From: Microcaldota archaeon | GTDB taxonomy: Archaea > Micrarchaeota > Micrarchaeia > Micrarchaeales > Micrarchaeaceae | Direction of reading: 5' to 3' | Length of the DNA: 12,194 bases | Assembly: GCA_013330215.1 (NCBI GenBank) | Contig: DUIS01000044.1 | Span: 1 to 12,194 of the forward strand | In this document: positions 1-6,492 of the stretch, piece after piece | Layout: the number at the start of each line of letters is the position of its first letter | How positions within the stretch are numbered: the stretch's first letter is position 1 | Notes under the pieces: model-generated | Database searches by the model: none | The model's input: only the letters and a program-made list of their open reading frames with translations | What the model was told of the DNA's origin: nothing | Program-made: the position numbers and the translations under genes

Positions 1-1
1 C

Positions 2-763
2 CAGAGGAATGCGCGCGCAAGGACAGGCGCTCCTATCAAGTACACAAAGCCAAACCGCGGCCTTGTCACGGAGATAGACCTTTACAACAAGGACATAAGA
101 GGTGTCAGGATACCATCAAAGAGGCAGGCGCAGCTATACAGGATGAGGAAGTGGCACAAGCGCGCAAGCATCGCGAGCTCAAGCGAGCGCAATTACCTCA
201 TAGCACTGCCAGAGCTGAACAGGGTCTCAAGCTACTTGGGACTGCCGGGCAACATAAGGGAGAGCGCAGCGCTTCTATACAGGAAGTGCGTGCAGGGCAA
301 CCTCATAAGGGGAAGGCCCATAGAGACTGTGGTGCAGGCGGTCATATACGCAAGTTGCAGACAGGCGGGAATGCCAAGGACCCTTGACGAGATATCCAAC
401 ATATCAGGGCTTCCAAAGAAGGAGATAGGAAGGGCATACAGGGTTATATCCCATGAGCTCAACCTCAAGATACCGCTTACAGATCCGATAAGCTACGTTC
501 CAAGGTACGTGAACGCGCTGAAGCTTAGCGGTGAGGCGCAGGAGAGCGCTGTGCAGCTGCTGAAGAACGCCATGAAGAAGGGGCTTGTCTCAGGGAGAAG
601 CCCCACCGGAGTGAGCGCAGCGGCAGTCTACATCGCAGGCGCGCTTGCAGGCGAGAGGCGTACGCAGAAGGAGGTGGCCGATGTCGCAGGAGTGACAGAG
701 GTAACCATACGTAACAGGTACAGGGAGCTGAAGGAGCAGTTGAACATAGATGTCAACCTCTGA
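2..763 (+). CDS. tfb: Transcription initiation factor B (TFB), 5'-truncated by the window
   Basis: Archaeal TFB (TFIIB homologue) bridges TBP on the TATA box to RNA polymerase and reads the BRE. The frame is open from base 2, so the gene starts outside the window; 253 residues are visible. An ATG at base 143 is internal, because the codons before it already encode the typical TFB linker (TGAPIKYT, then RIPSKRQAQLYRMRKWHKR). Two cyclin-like repeats follow, roughly visible residues 65-150 and 160-250. The second ends in the BRE-recognition helix-turn-helix, TQKEVADVAGVTEVTIRNRY. The N-terminal zinc ribbon, about 50-60 residues, is not in the window. The next gene starts inside the last codons, so translation may be coupled. 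Identity is clear. Whether this is the only TFB of the genome cannot be told. Confidence 0.95.
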   Translation, partial: QRNARARTGAPIKYTKPNRGLVTEIDLYNKDIRGVRIPSKRQAQLYRMRKWHKRASIASSSERNYLIALPELNRVSSYLGLPGNIRESAALLYRKCVQGNLIRGRPIETVVQAVIYASCRQAGMPRTLDEISNISGLPKKEIGRAYRVISHELNLKIPLTDPISYVPRYVNALKLSGEAQESAVQLLKNAMKKGLVSGRSPTGVSAAAVYIAGALAGERRTQKEVADVAGVTEVTIRNRYRELKEQLNIDVNL

Positions 764-1199
764 TCCCGTGCCTTACAGGCACCTGCTCTGCATCGCAGTG
801 CTTGCAGCCCTCTTTTATGGGGCTGCGGCAAACGCGCAGAGTGCAGGCGCAACAGGTTACGGCTATGGTATGGGCGCATCAGCAGCGATAAACTCAACGG
901 CGTCGTACGTCAACAGCATAAACCAGAGCTCCTACCTGATATTTTACCCCAACCTTACCGGGGCGTACAATTACCTCAACATGGCGAGAAACGAGTCACA
1001 GACAAACCTCACCTACACTTACCTACTCCTGGGAAAGGCAAGGGCGAGCGCACAGGTGCAGCAGCAGATCCTCCTAAAGTACCAGCAGCTCTCGTTGCTG
1101 ATAATTATCGTGCTCGCTGTGTTCCTTGCTGCGCTTTTGTACTTTTTCATGCGCCCTCGCAGTCGAAAAGGGTCAAAAGTTAGACACCTGTCTAAATAA
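750..1199 (+). CDS. Small secreted or surface-anchored protein with C-terminal membrane helix
   Basis: This is a 149-residue protein of no family I recognise. A signal peptide is likely: hydrophobic stretch at residues 11-28 and a plausible cleavage after ANA at residue 29. A short exposed region (30-112) is rich in Gly, Tyr, Ser and Asn and holds five N-glycosylation sequons (NST, NQS, NLT, NES, NLT). A hydrophobic helix at about 114-134 and a basic tail (RPRSRKGSK) follow, predicting an outside domain anchored by its C-terminus with the tail in the cytoplasm. The start is the ATG at 750, which overlaps the TFB stop by 14 bases in another frame. A GTG at 768, just past that stop, is the alternative and would shorten the leader by six residues. 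Nothing suggests it shares a function with TFB. Confidence 0.75.
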   Translation: MSTSDPVPYRHLLCIAVLAALFYGAAANAQSAGATGYGYGMGASAAINSTASYVNSINQSSYLIFYPNLTGAYNYLNMARNESQTNLTYTYLLLGKARASAQVQQQILLKYQQLSLLIIIVLAVFLAALLYFFMRPRSRKGSKVRHLSK

Positions 1200-1234
1200 C
1201 CCGAATTAGTAGAGAGTGTTTAAGAATCTATTTA

Positions 1235-1280
1235 CTGCAATAGCTATTGGGTAAAAAGGATTGGAATCTGCAATTGCAGA
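1235..1280. promoter_or_regulatory. Paired palindromes upstream of the TRAM gene
   Basis: Two perfect palindromes lie in the 123-base gap before the TRAM gene: CAATAGCTATTG at 1238-1249 and TCTGCAATTGCAGA at 1267-1280. Both contain CTGCAAT (1235-1241 and 1268-1274), exactly 33 bases apart, about three helical turns. This looks like a double operator or two short stem-loops in a leader. Function is inferred only from symmetry and position. Confidence 0.4.
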
Positions 1281-1322
1281 GATATTCAGACGTTGATAAA
1301 TCAAACTTGTCTGGGTGAGAAT

Positions 1323-1565
1323 ATGGTGGAAGAGAACTTGGAGGAAGGGACTGAGCACAACCTGAAGGTTGATGCAAAAGGCGCACGGGGCGAGGGAATC
1401 GGCCGCATAGGCGATTTCGTGGTCTTCGTAAAGAACGCAAAGACGCGCATAGGCAATATATACAAGGTGAGGGTAACGAAGGTCCATAGGACATTCGCCT
1501 ACGCCGAACTCAAGGATACCAAGCAGCAGTTCGTAGGCAACGGTAGCTTGGTTGACCTGGGCTGA
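1323..1565 (+). CDS. Single TRAM-domain RNA-binding protein
   Basis: This 80-residue protein is essentially one TRAM domain with a short acidic N-terminus (MVEENLEEG). Visible TRAM hallmarks are the KGARGEGIGRIGDFVVFVKNA segment (shown here in part), the alternating beta strands, and the RVTKVHRTFAYAEL strand near the end. TRAM is an OB-like RNA-binding fold. Stand-alone archaeal TRAM proteins act as cold-shock-type RNA chaperones in methanogens, so a similar role is likely but not shown. The ATG at 1323 is chosen over the upstream ATG at 1293 because GGTGAG sits at 1314-1319, four or five bases before it, and because the domain begins just after. It stands alone between two non-coding gaps. 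A second TRAM protein lies at 6493. Confidence 0.85.
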   Translation: MVEENLEEGTEHNLKVDAKGARGEGIGRIGDFVVFVKNAKTRIGNIYKVRVTKVHRTFAYAELKDTKQQFVGNGSLVDLG

Positions 1566-1589
1566 AGGCCCGGGCAACCTAAAGGTAAA

Positions 1590-1599
1590 TTAATATATA
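1590..1599 (+). promoter_or_regulatory. TATA-box-like element with no immediate gene
   Basis: TTAATATATA at 1590-1599 is one of the better TATA-like strings in the window. Transcription would start near 1620, about 155 bases before the psmB ATG. It could drive a long psmB leader or a small RNA. A closer but weaker candidate for psmB is ATTAAATTT at 1716-1724, which would start RNA near 1745. Confidence 0.35.
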
Positions 1600-1684
1600 G
1601 CTATTGGTTCAAATATATTGTATCTCATACTTCAATCATTACAAAATACGTGCATCAAAAAGGGCGGACGATCATTTGGGTTAT

Positions 1685-1700
1685 TCTTGTGCAAACAAGA
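1685..1700 (+). other. Stem-loop with GCAA tetraloop upstream of psmB
   Basis: TCTTGT (1685-1690), loop GCAA, ACAAGA (1695-1700): a perfect six-pair stem closed by a GNRA-class tetraloop in the gap before psmB. It would lie in the leader if transcription begins at the TATA element near 1590. A similar GCAA hairpin occurs at 6818-6833. Confidence 0.4.
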
Positions 1701-1774
1701 GAGTGCACTAAGCGCATTAAATTTGCAATAATTTCATTTTACATATTCTATTAGCCAAGGCATTTGGTGTATTT

Positions 1775-2413
1775 ATGGAGAAAAACGAGATCGAGAAGCA
1801 TTTTAAGGGAACGACTACTGTTGGTATCATATGCAGCGACGGCGTAGTGATAGGCGCAGACACAAGGGCCACTATGGGAGACTTCATAGCGAGCCCCGAG
1901 GTAAGGAAGGTGCACAGGATAGACACCAACCTCGCGCTCACCATAGCTGGAGGGGTAGGCGACGCCCAGGAGCTAATACGCATACTCAAGGCGCAGAACG
2001 AGATATACAAGATGAACGAAGGGCACTCGATGGTGCCAAAATCTGCGAACTCGCTCCTTTCGATAATACTTCAGGCAAACAAGATGGTCCCGTACTACGT
2101 GCAGCTTATAGTTGCCGGTATGGACGGTGAGGAACCGCAGATGTACAACCTCGACCCATTGGGCGGATACACGGAGGAGAAGAACTTCACGGTAACTGGA
2201 AGCGGATCTGAGGTCGCGATAGGCTACCTTGAGGACAGCTTCAAGAAAGGAACAAGCACCAAGGACGCTGTAAAGATAGCGGCGAGGGCGCTCGCGATGG
2301 CGATGAAGCGCAATTCGGCGACCGGGGATGGCATGATAATAGCCGCAATGACCAAATCGGGCTATGCCGAATATACAGGCAAGGAGCTCGAGAAGGCATT
2401 AGGGGCAAGGTAA
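1775..2413 (+). CDS. psmB: 20S proteasome beta subunit (threonine protease)
   Basis: Catalytic beta subunit of the archaeal 20S proteasome, the chamber that degrades unfolded proteins fed by an ATPase ring. It is 212 residues long, normal for the family. A short propeptide (MEKNEIEKHFKG) precedes the TTTVG motif; autocleavage after Gly12 would free Thr13 as the N-terminal nucleophile. In mature numbering, Asp17 (in GADTRAT), Lys33 (in PEVRK) and the Gly-Ser cluster in TVTGSGSE are present, as is the Asp of NSATGDG near the C-terminus. The active site therefore looks complete. GGTG at 1766-1769, five bases before the ATG, supports the start. aCPSF1 begins 36 bases after the stop in the same direction. 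The alpha subunit is not in the window. Confidence 0.97.
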   Translation: MEKNEIEKHFKGTTTVGIICSDGVVIGADTRATMGDFIASPEVRKVHRIDTNLALTIAGGVGDAQELIRILKAQNEIYKMNEGHSMVPKSANSLLSIILQANKMVPYYVQLIVAGMDGEEPQMYNLDPLGGYTEEKNFTVTGSGSEVAIGYLEDSFKKGTSTKDAVKIAARALAMAMKRNSATGDGMIIAAMTKSGYAEYTGKELEKALGAR

Positions 2414-2449
2414 ACCAGATTTCCTACATAGTGCACATTTAGTGATTTT

Positions 2450-4417
2450 TTGGAAGATAAAGTAGTGGAGAGCAAAGAGGAGAGGGACAAGGAGAATGCA
2501 GAGGAGCTTTTTGATAAGATAAAGTCAATGGTGCCTGCGAGCGCGGGATTCGTGAAGGCTGAGTTCGAGGGCCCTGACATAGCGGTATACCTAAAGCACA
2601 CCAAGGAGCTCTATGAGAACGACACGATAATAAGGGGTATAGCCTCATCCATAAAGAAGAAGCTGGTGATAAGGAGCGAGATCAACTCCCTGATGGCAAA
2701 GCCAAAGGCTGAAGAGATAATAAGGAAGTTAGTACCGGCGGATGCGGGGATAGGATCCATAAAGTTCGCAGACGAGTTCTCGGAGGTCTACATAGAGGCC
2801 TTAAAGCCAGGACTCGTCATAGGGAAGAACGGGTCAACGCTGAAGAGCATAGCGATGGAGACAGCCTGGACCCCAAAGGTGCTCAGGACACCGACCATGG
2901 ACAGCGACACCCTAACAAGGGTAAGGCAGCTGATGTTCAACGAGGCGGAGTTCAGGAAGAAGTTCCTGATAGGGGTAGGAAAGCACATAAACAGCGTAAT
3001 AATGAAGAGCGAGTGGCTGAAGGCAACGGCACTGGGAGGATATAGGGAAGTAGGAAGGTCAAGCCTTCTTCTGGAAACCCCGCACTCGAAGATAATATTG
3101 GACTGCGGATTAAGCCCGGAGCCAGCGATAAAGGGACTAGAGGCGAACGCAGGATCGGACATCAACAAGGCATTCCCATACCTTGACAGCGCAAACCTAT
3201 CAATAAACGAGCTGGACGCGGTAGTGCTGACGCACGCGCACATGGACCACATAGGATTTGTACCATACCTGTTCAAGTTCGGTTACGAAGGACCGGTATA
3301 CTGCACACCCCCAACAAGGGACATGGCGGCATTGCTACTTAACGATTACATAAAGCTCAGTGCAAGGGCTGGAGGAACACCCCTTTACGGAGAAAAGGAC
3401 ATAAGGAAGATGCTTACGCACATGATAACAAGGGATTACGGAGAAGTGACAAACATAACAGGAGAGCTGAAGCTCACATACCATAATGCGGGTCACATCC
3501 TAGGAAGCTCCACAGTCCACCTTCACGTTGGAGAGGGAATGTACAACATAGTCCATACGGGAGACATGAAGTACGGCTTCACAAGGCTTTACGATCCGGC
3601 AAGCACAAAGTACCCAAGGATAGACGCATTGTTCATAGAGAGCACTTACGGAGGCAACGGCGACGTCACCAAGAACAGGGGAGATGCGGAAAGAGACCTT
3701 ATGGAGGTAATAAAGTCAACGATAAAGGCAGGAGGAAAGGTAATAGTGCCTCTCTTCGCTGTAGGAAGGGCACAGGAGATGCAGATGGTCTTAGAGAACT
3801 ACATGATGAACAAACCGGAGTACAAACTTGATGTTCCGGTTTATCTTGACGGCATGATTCTGGAGGCAAGTGCCATGCACACCGCATATCCGGAATACCT
3901 CAAGGAAAGCCTTAGGAACAGGATACTTAACAACAGGTCGCCATTCGAAAGCGAGATATTCGAGATAATAAAGGGAGAAAGAGAGGAGATATTCGAGAAG
4001 GGACCAGGAGTAATACTCGCGAGCGGAGGAATGATGAACGGGGGAGCAAGCGTAGAGTACTTCAAGAGGCTCGCGGACGACTCCAAGAACACAATCATAT
4101 TCGTAGGCTACAACAGCTCAAACTCATTGGGAAGGAGGATTCAGAACGGGGTGAAGGAGATTCCCTTGCCGGACGAGAATGGAAAGTTGGTTCCGGTGAA
4201 GGTAAACATGAACATAAGGACTGTGGAAGGATTCTCGGGACACAGTGACAGGCACCAGTTGATGAGTTTTGTAGAAAATTTGAGGCCAAAGCCGAAAACG
4301 ATCTTCACTCAGCACGGGGAGGAGCAGAAATGCGAAGACCTCGCAAGGTCGTTGGGAAGGGTCATGCACGTAGATGCAAGGGCACCGATGAATTTGGATT
4401 CTATAAGGCTGAAGTAA
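2450..4417 (+). CDS. fttA: KH-CPSF beta-CASP ribonuclease, transcription termination factor aCPSF1/FttA
   Basis: A 655-residue protein of the archaeal CPSF1 family, which cleaves nascent RNA and releases RNA polymerase at gene ends. Two N-terminal KH domains occupy about residues 1-145, with the GKNG loop at 125-128 in the second. The metallo-beta-lactamase core follows from about 193. Metal-binding residues are visible: HAHMDH at 262-267, His349 in NAGHILGSS, Asp372 in HTGDMKY. Beta-CASP motifs A (Glu397 in IESTYG), B (His598 in FSGHSD) and C (His622 in FTQHGE) are intact, so the enzyme should be active. The start is a TTG at 2450 with AGTGAT at 2441-2446 just before it; a GTG at 2465 is the alternative. 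It lies 36 bases after psmB, an adjacency also found in Methanocaldococcus and Methanothermobacter, and is probably co-transcribed with it. Confidence 0.96.
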   Translation: MEDKVVESKEERDKENAEELFDKIKSMVPASAGFVKAEFEGPDIAVYLKHTKELYENDTIIRGIASSIKKKLVIRSEINSLMAKPKAEEIIRKLVPADAGIGSIKFADEFSEVYIEALKPGLVIGKNGSTLKSIAMETAWTPKVLRTPTMDSDTLTRVRQLMFNEAEFRKKFLIGVGKHINSVIMKSEWLKATALGGYREVGRSSLLLETPHSKIILDCGLSPEPAIKGLEANAGSDINKAFPYLDSANLSINELDAVVLTHAHMDHIGFVPYLFKFGYEGPVYCTPPTRDMAALLLNDYIKLSARAGGTPLYGEKDIRKMLTHMITRDYGEVTNITGELKLTYHNAGHILGSSTVHLHVGEGMYNIVHTGDMKYGFTRLYDPASTKYPRIDALFIESTYGGNGDVTKNRGDAERDLMEVIKSTIKAGGKVIVPLFAVGRAQEMQMVLENYMMNKPEYKLDVPVYLDGMILEASAMHTAYPEYLKESLRNRILNNRSPFESEIFEIIKGEREEIFEKGPGVILASGGMMNGGASVEYFKRLADDSKNTIIFVGYNSSNSLGRRIQNGVKEIPLPDENGKLVPVKVNMNIRTVEGFSGHSDRHQLMSFVENLRPKPKTIFTQHGEEQKCEDLARSLGRVMHVDARAPMNLDSIRLK

Positions 4418-4439
4418 AACCAAGACATGCAGCAAATGC

Positions 4440-4461
4440 GGTTCAAATCCTGACGGGAGCA
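4440..4461 (+). other. tRNA 3'-end-like fragment (possible attachment-site remnant)
   Basis: Directly after aCPSF1, bases 4440-4461 read as the end of a tRNA: GGTTCAAATCC (T-loop with its flanking stem pairs), then TGA, then acceptor strand CGGGAGC and discriminator A. No matching 5' acceptor (GCTCCCG) or anticodon arm lies upstream. The 5' side of the T-stem (TGCGG) matches its partner at only three of five positions, so this is not a working tRNA. Archaeal tRNA-Glu commonly ends in GGAGCA, so Glu is a guess at its origin. It may mark a past integration, or be chance. Confidence 0.35.
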
Positions 4462-4470
4462 AATCATACT

Positions 4471-4505
4471 GGGGGTTATATATAGAGCGGACTTTTTGCA
4501 CCCCC
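4471..4505. promoter_or_regulatory. TATA-like element inside a G/C-clamped inverted repeat
   Basis: GGGGGT (4471-4476) and ACCCCC (4500-4505) are complementary and enclose TATATATA-type sequence (4477-4484) and a run of five T (4493-4497 region). It sits between the convergent ends of aCPSF1 and the minus-strand membrane-protein gene. It may serve as a bidirectional terminator, with the T run ending aCPSF1 transcripts. The TATA string could also start an antisense RNA in either direction. Confidence 0.35.
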
Positions 4506-5441
4506 TCAAGGAATATTGACCGAAGCCGTCTTATTTTCATAGAACGAATTATTGAGTGGGTTTGGCTTACCCGACATCCCCGTATAGTTCATCCAAATAT
4601 AACCACTGAATGTTCCATTTTGTGCTCCTGTGCAGGTTAGGTTATCTATTTGCTTGAACTGGCCTTTAGTCAAGTTAAATGTTTCATTGTAAAACTGTGC
4701 ATTGGGGAATCCGTTTGCCTGAGTTGTAGTACCACATCCGATCTGAATATGATACATAGTTGGTAAAATTTCTTGGCCAATAGTAACACTCAACTTGCTT
4801 TCCTGCGAGAGAGATGCATTATTGCATGAAAATCCACCAAGTGCATTGCAAGTACCTTTGTAGATTATAGTAGTGGTTGAACTTGTTGATGTACTCGTGC
4901 TGGTAGATGTAGTGCTCAAAGTTGTGGTCATTGTAGTGCTGGTTGTATGCACAGGTATAGTAGCATTGCCACCTAATAACCCAAATCCTATAGCATAACC
5001 TATAGAATTCAGAACAAAACTCAGAATTAACGCAATAATTAAGCCTACTATTATTGCCCCCACCGAATCTGTAACTAATTCTGAGGATAAAATGACCATT
5101 GCAATTATAAACAAAAGGATTGGGAGAATGGTCGCAAAGAAATCAGAAAGAGATACGGCTGATTGTATTCCGTTGTAAGACTGGGTACATAAACTTGCAG
5201 ATTGTTGGCCATTTGGAATATTATTGAATGTATTGCAGGTTGTGTTTAAGACAGTCAACATTATTGTTACATTGCTTGATACATCATACCCTGTTGAAGC
5301 CAATATGTGCCCATAAAATCCATTCCAAAATCCACCTACTAGAACATATCCAGCGAGACCCAACATAACTATAATTAAAGCAGCCGAGCCACTATCTCCT
5401 GTAAGATCAGTAAGATCAAATCCTCCAATTTTCGTAGACAT
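4506..5441 (-). CDS. Multi-pass membrane protein with Thr/Ser linker and glycosylatable outer domain
   Basis: No family recognised. From the ATG at 5441 it has 311 residues; a TTG at 5474, abutting the stop of the gene before, would add eleven. Numbering from that TTG, hydrophobic segments lie at about 30-51, 112-130 and 136-168. A low-complexity Thr/Ser linker follows (177-203), then a C-terminal domain of about 120 residues opening with YKGTCNALGGFSCNN. Around eleven N-glycosylation sequons and several Cys suggest the loops and C-terminal domain face outside. Such Thr/Ser-linked surface proteins fit an archaeal cell envelope. Coding sequence is AT-rich (30 percent GC in one 60-base stretch near 4981, 45 percent near 4681) against about 55 percent in dnaK, suggesting a different origin. 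ATG is preferred over TTG; GGTCA precedes it. Confidence 0.7.
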   Translation of the reverse strand: MSTKIGGFDLTDLTGDSGSAALIIVMLGLAGYVLVGGFWNGFYGHILASTGYDVSSNVTIMLTVLNTTCNTFNNIPNGQQSASLCTQSYNGIQSAVSLSDFFATILPILLFIIAMVILSSELVTDSVGAIIVGLIIALILSFVLNSIGYAIGFGLLGGNATIPVHTTSTTMTTTLSTTSTSTSTSTSSTTTIIYKGTCNALGGFSCNNASLSQESKLSVTIGQEILPTMYHIQIGCGTTTQANGFPNAQFYNETFNLTKGQFKQIDNLTCTGAQNGTFSGYIWMNYTGMSGKPNPLNNSFYENKTASVNIP

Positions 5442-5474
5442 ATACTGACCATTGAACGGGTTTCTTGCTGCCAA

Positions 5475-5672
5475 TCAGATCATCTTATTGAGCTTGTTTA
5501 ATGTTTTCTTCCTTAATATTATTTGCTTTCCACTTTTCACCTTCTTTTTGAGATACCTTAAGTTCCGCTTAGAAATTCCTATCTGTTTTGCTTGCTTTGG
5601 CGTTAGTTTCTTGATAATATCTGCTATCTTTTGCTCTGTTTTGTTATCGTAGATAACGTAATTGTTATCCAC
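5475..5672 (-). CDS. Small lysine-rich HTH-like protein
   Basis: A 65-residue protein, 19 residues of which are Lys or Arg. The segment LTPKQAKQIGISKRNLRYL (23-41) reads as a helix-turn-helix: an Ala-rich first helix, the GIS turn, then a basic recognition helix, followed by a basic tail. DNA or RNA binding is therefore likely. The only reasonable start is the GTG at 5672, whose first base directly follows the HEPN gene's TAG. The next gene's possible TTG start abuts its TGA the same way. There is no separate ribosome binding site, so expression would need coupling. It is AT-rich, unlike the HEPN gene. It could instead be the leftover C-terminus of a larger protein; similar basic HTH tails exist on some integrase-like proteins, which I cannot verify here. 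Confidence 0.5.
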   Translation of the reverse strand: MDNNYVIYDNKTEQKIADIIKKLTPKQAKQIGISKRNLRYLKKKVKSGKQIILRKKTLNKLNKMI

Positions 5673-6242
5673 CTATACTGCCTTAACTATCAGCTGCTCT
5701 GCCTGGGCGGATCCTATCACCGCCTTCGCTTTGTTCAGGAAGCTCTCAGCGCGTGCTATTGCCTCGTTTACCGTTTCCCTTTGTATGTGGTTCAGGCCGC
5801 TGTGTACTATGTCGTTCCTCTGGTCCCTCATTGAGAGCCGCGTCAGCCACATCACCTCATCCCTTATGTCCTGTGTGCCGTTTACTACCCTTTTGTAATT
5901 GTGCGCTATCTTCATCAGCACAAAACGATCCGTATCCCTGGGCACGAACAGGCCCGCATTTGAGGTGAGCGCCCTGGCCACGTGGAACATGGAGCAGTAT
6001 GCAGTGGCAAATGCCCATGTGCCGTTCCCTTCGGTTCTCAGCATCTTTGCGGTATTCAGGGCCTCTTCCGCACCATCGATAAAGTCCTTGGTCAATGGCG
6101 CCCTTATCTCTCCTCTGCGTCCCTTAGAACCATTTTCCGCTGCGTCTGGTGAGTCTCCAAGCCTAAGCAGCTGCCTCATACGTTCAGAATCCACCCATGG
6201 CTTATGCCTTTCGACAGGCCTGTGAGACTTTACCGTACCCAT
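5673..6242 (-). CDS. HEPN-domain protein (putative ribonuclease or toxin-type)
   Basis: A 189-residue protein. The last 135 residues match the HEPN domain: helix with AYCSMFHVARAL (81-92), a connecting region, then MRDQRNDIVHSGL (138-150) carrying the Rx4H motif as Arg142 and His147. In HEPN ribonucleases this Arg/His pair forms the active site across a dimer, so catalysis is possible. The first 50 residues are charged and probably disordered. HEPN proteins are often toxins paired with an MNT nucleotidyltransferase; no MNT gene lies on either side. The downstream neighbour is the small basic HTH-like protein, starting right at this stop. The ATG at 6242 has GGGGTG five bases before it, and TTAATAATTA (6281-6290) may be its TATA box. 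Base composition is like the core genes, unlike the two genes after it. Confidence 0.8.
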   Translation of the reverse strand: MGTVKSHRPVERHKPWVDSERMRQLLRLGDSPDAAENGSKGRRGEIRAPLTKDFIDGAEEALNTAKMLRTEGNGTWAFATAYCSMFHVARALTSNAGLFVPRDTDRFVLMKIAHNYKRVVNGTQDIRDEVMWLTRLSMRDQRNDIVHSGLNHIQRETVNEAIARAESFLNKAKAVIGSAQAEQLIVKAV

Positions 6243-6280
6243 GGCAGCACCCCTTACCCCAATAATCTGCTTGGACCCGA

Positions 6281-6290
6281 TAATTATTAA
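6281..6290 (-). promoter_or_regulatory. Candidate TATA box for the HEPN gene
   Basis: TTAATAATTA on the minus strand lies about 40-48 bases before the HEPN ATG, giving a start site near 6260 and a short leader that includes the GGGGTG ribosome binding site. Assigned by position and base content only. Confidence 0.4.
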
Positions 6291-6355
6291 GACTGTGCCA
6301 TGACCCTGATTCAGCGCGATATACCTTTTAGTGCCCCACTACACTCACCAATATC

Positions 6356-6399
6356 CCCTTTTTAGGTGATTTTGGGCAATCCTAACCAAACCAAAAGGG
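6356..6399. repeat. Bulged inverted repeat just upstream of the second TRAM promoter
   Basis: CCCTTT (6356-6361) pairs with AAAGGG (6394-6399), and the adjoining TTAGG (6362-6366) pairs with CCTAA (6381-6385). This gives eleven pairs with an eight-base bulge on the right arm. It ends two bases before the TATA box at 6401, so it covers the BRE position. It may be a regulator site or a terminator structure. Confidence 0.4.
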
Positions 6400-6400
6400 C

Positions 6401-6409
6401 TTTATATAT
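6401..6409 (+). promoter_or_regulatory. TATA box for the Gly/Arg-rich TRAM gene
   Basis: TTTATATAT preceded by the purine-rich AAAAGGGC (BRE-like). The start site would be near 6430-6435, leaving a leader of about 60 bases, long for an archaeal mRNA. A second AT-rich string, TAATATATA at 6419-6427, may be an alternative box with a shorter leader. Confidence 0.6.
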
Positions 6410-6492
6410 GAACGACAGTAATATATACTACGGAGAAGAAAGGCAGAAAAGCTCTAATTCTACGTTAAAAACAAAAAAAGAAAGTGCATGTA

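Noticed and set aside
4440..4461. A working or split tRNA gene
   Set aside because: No 5' acceptor strand, D-arm or anticodon arm is found nearby, and the T-stem has two mismatches.
4875..4975. Tandem repeat or CRISPR-like array
   Set aside because: The repetitive bases encode the Thr/Ser linker of the membrane protein; there is no regular repeat and spacer pattern.
5452..5652. A 66-residue hydrophobic plus-strand frame resembling a small membrane protein
   Set aside because: It is opposite the lysine-rich small protein: AAA/AAG codons read in reverse as TTT/CTT, giving Phe and Leu. No ribosome binding site or promoter supports it.
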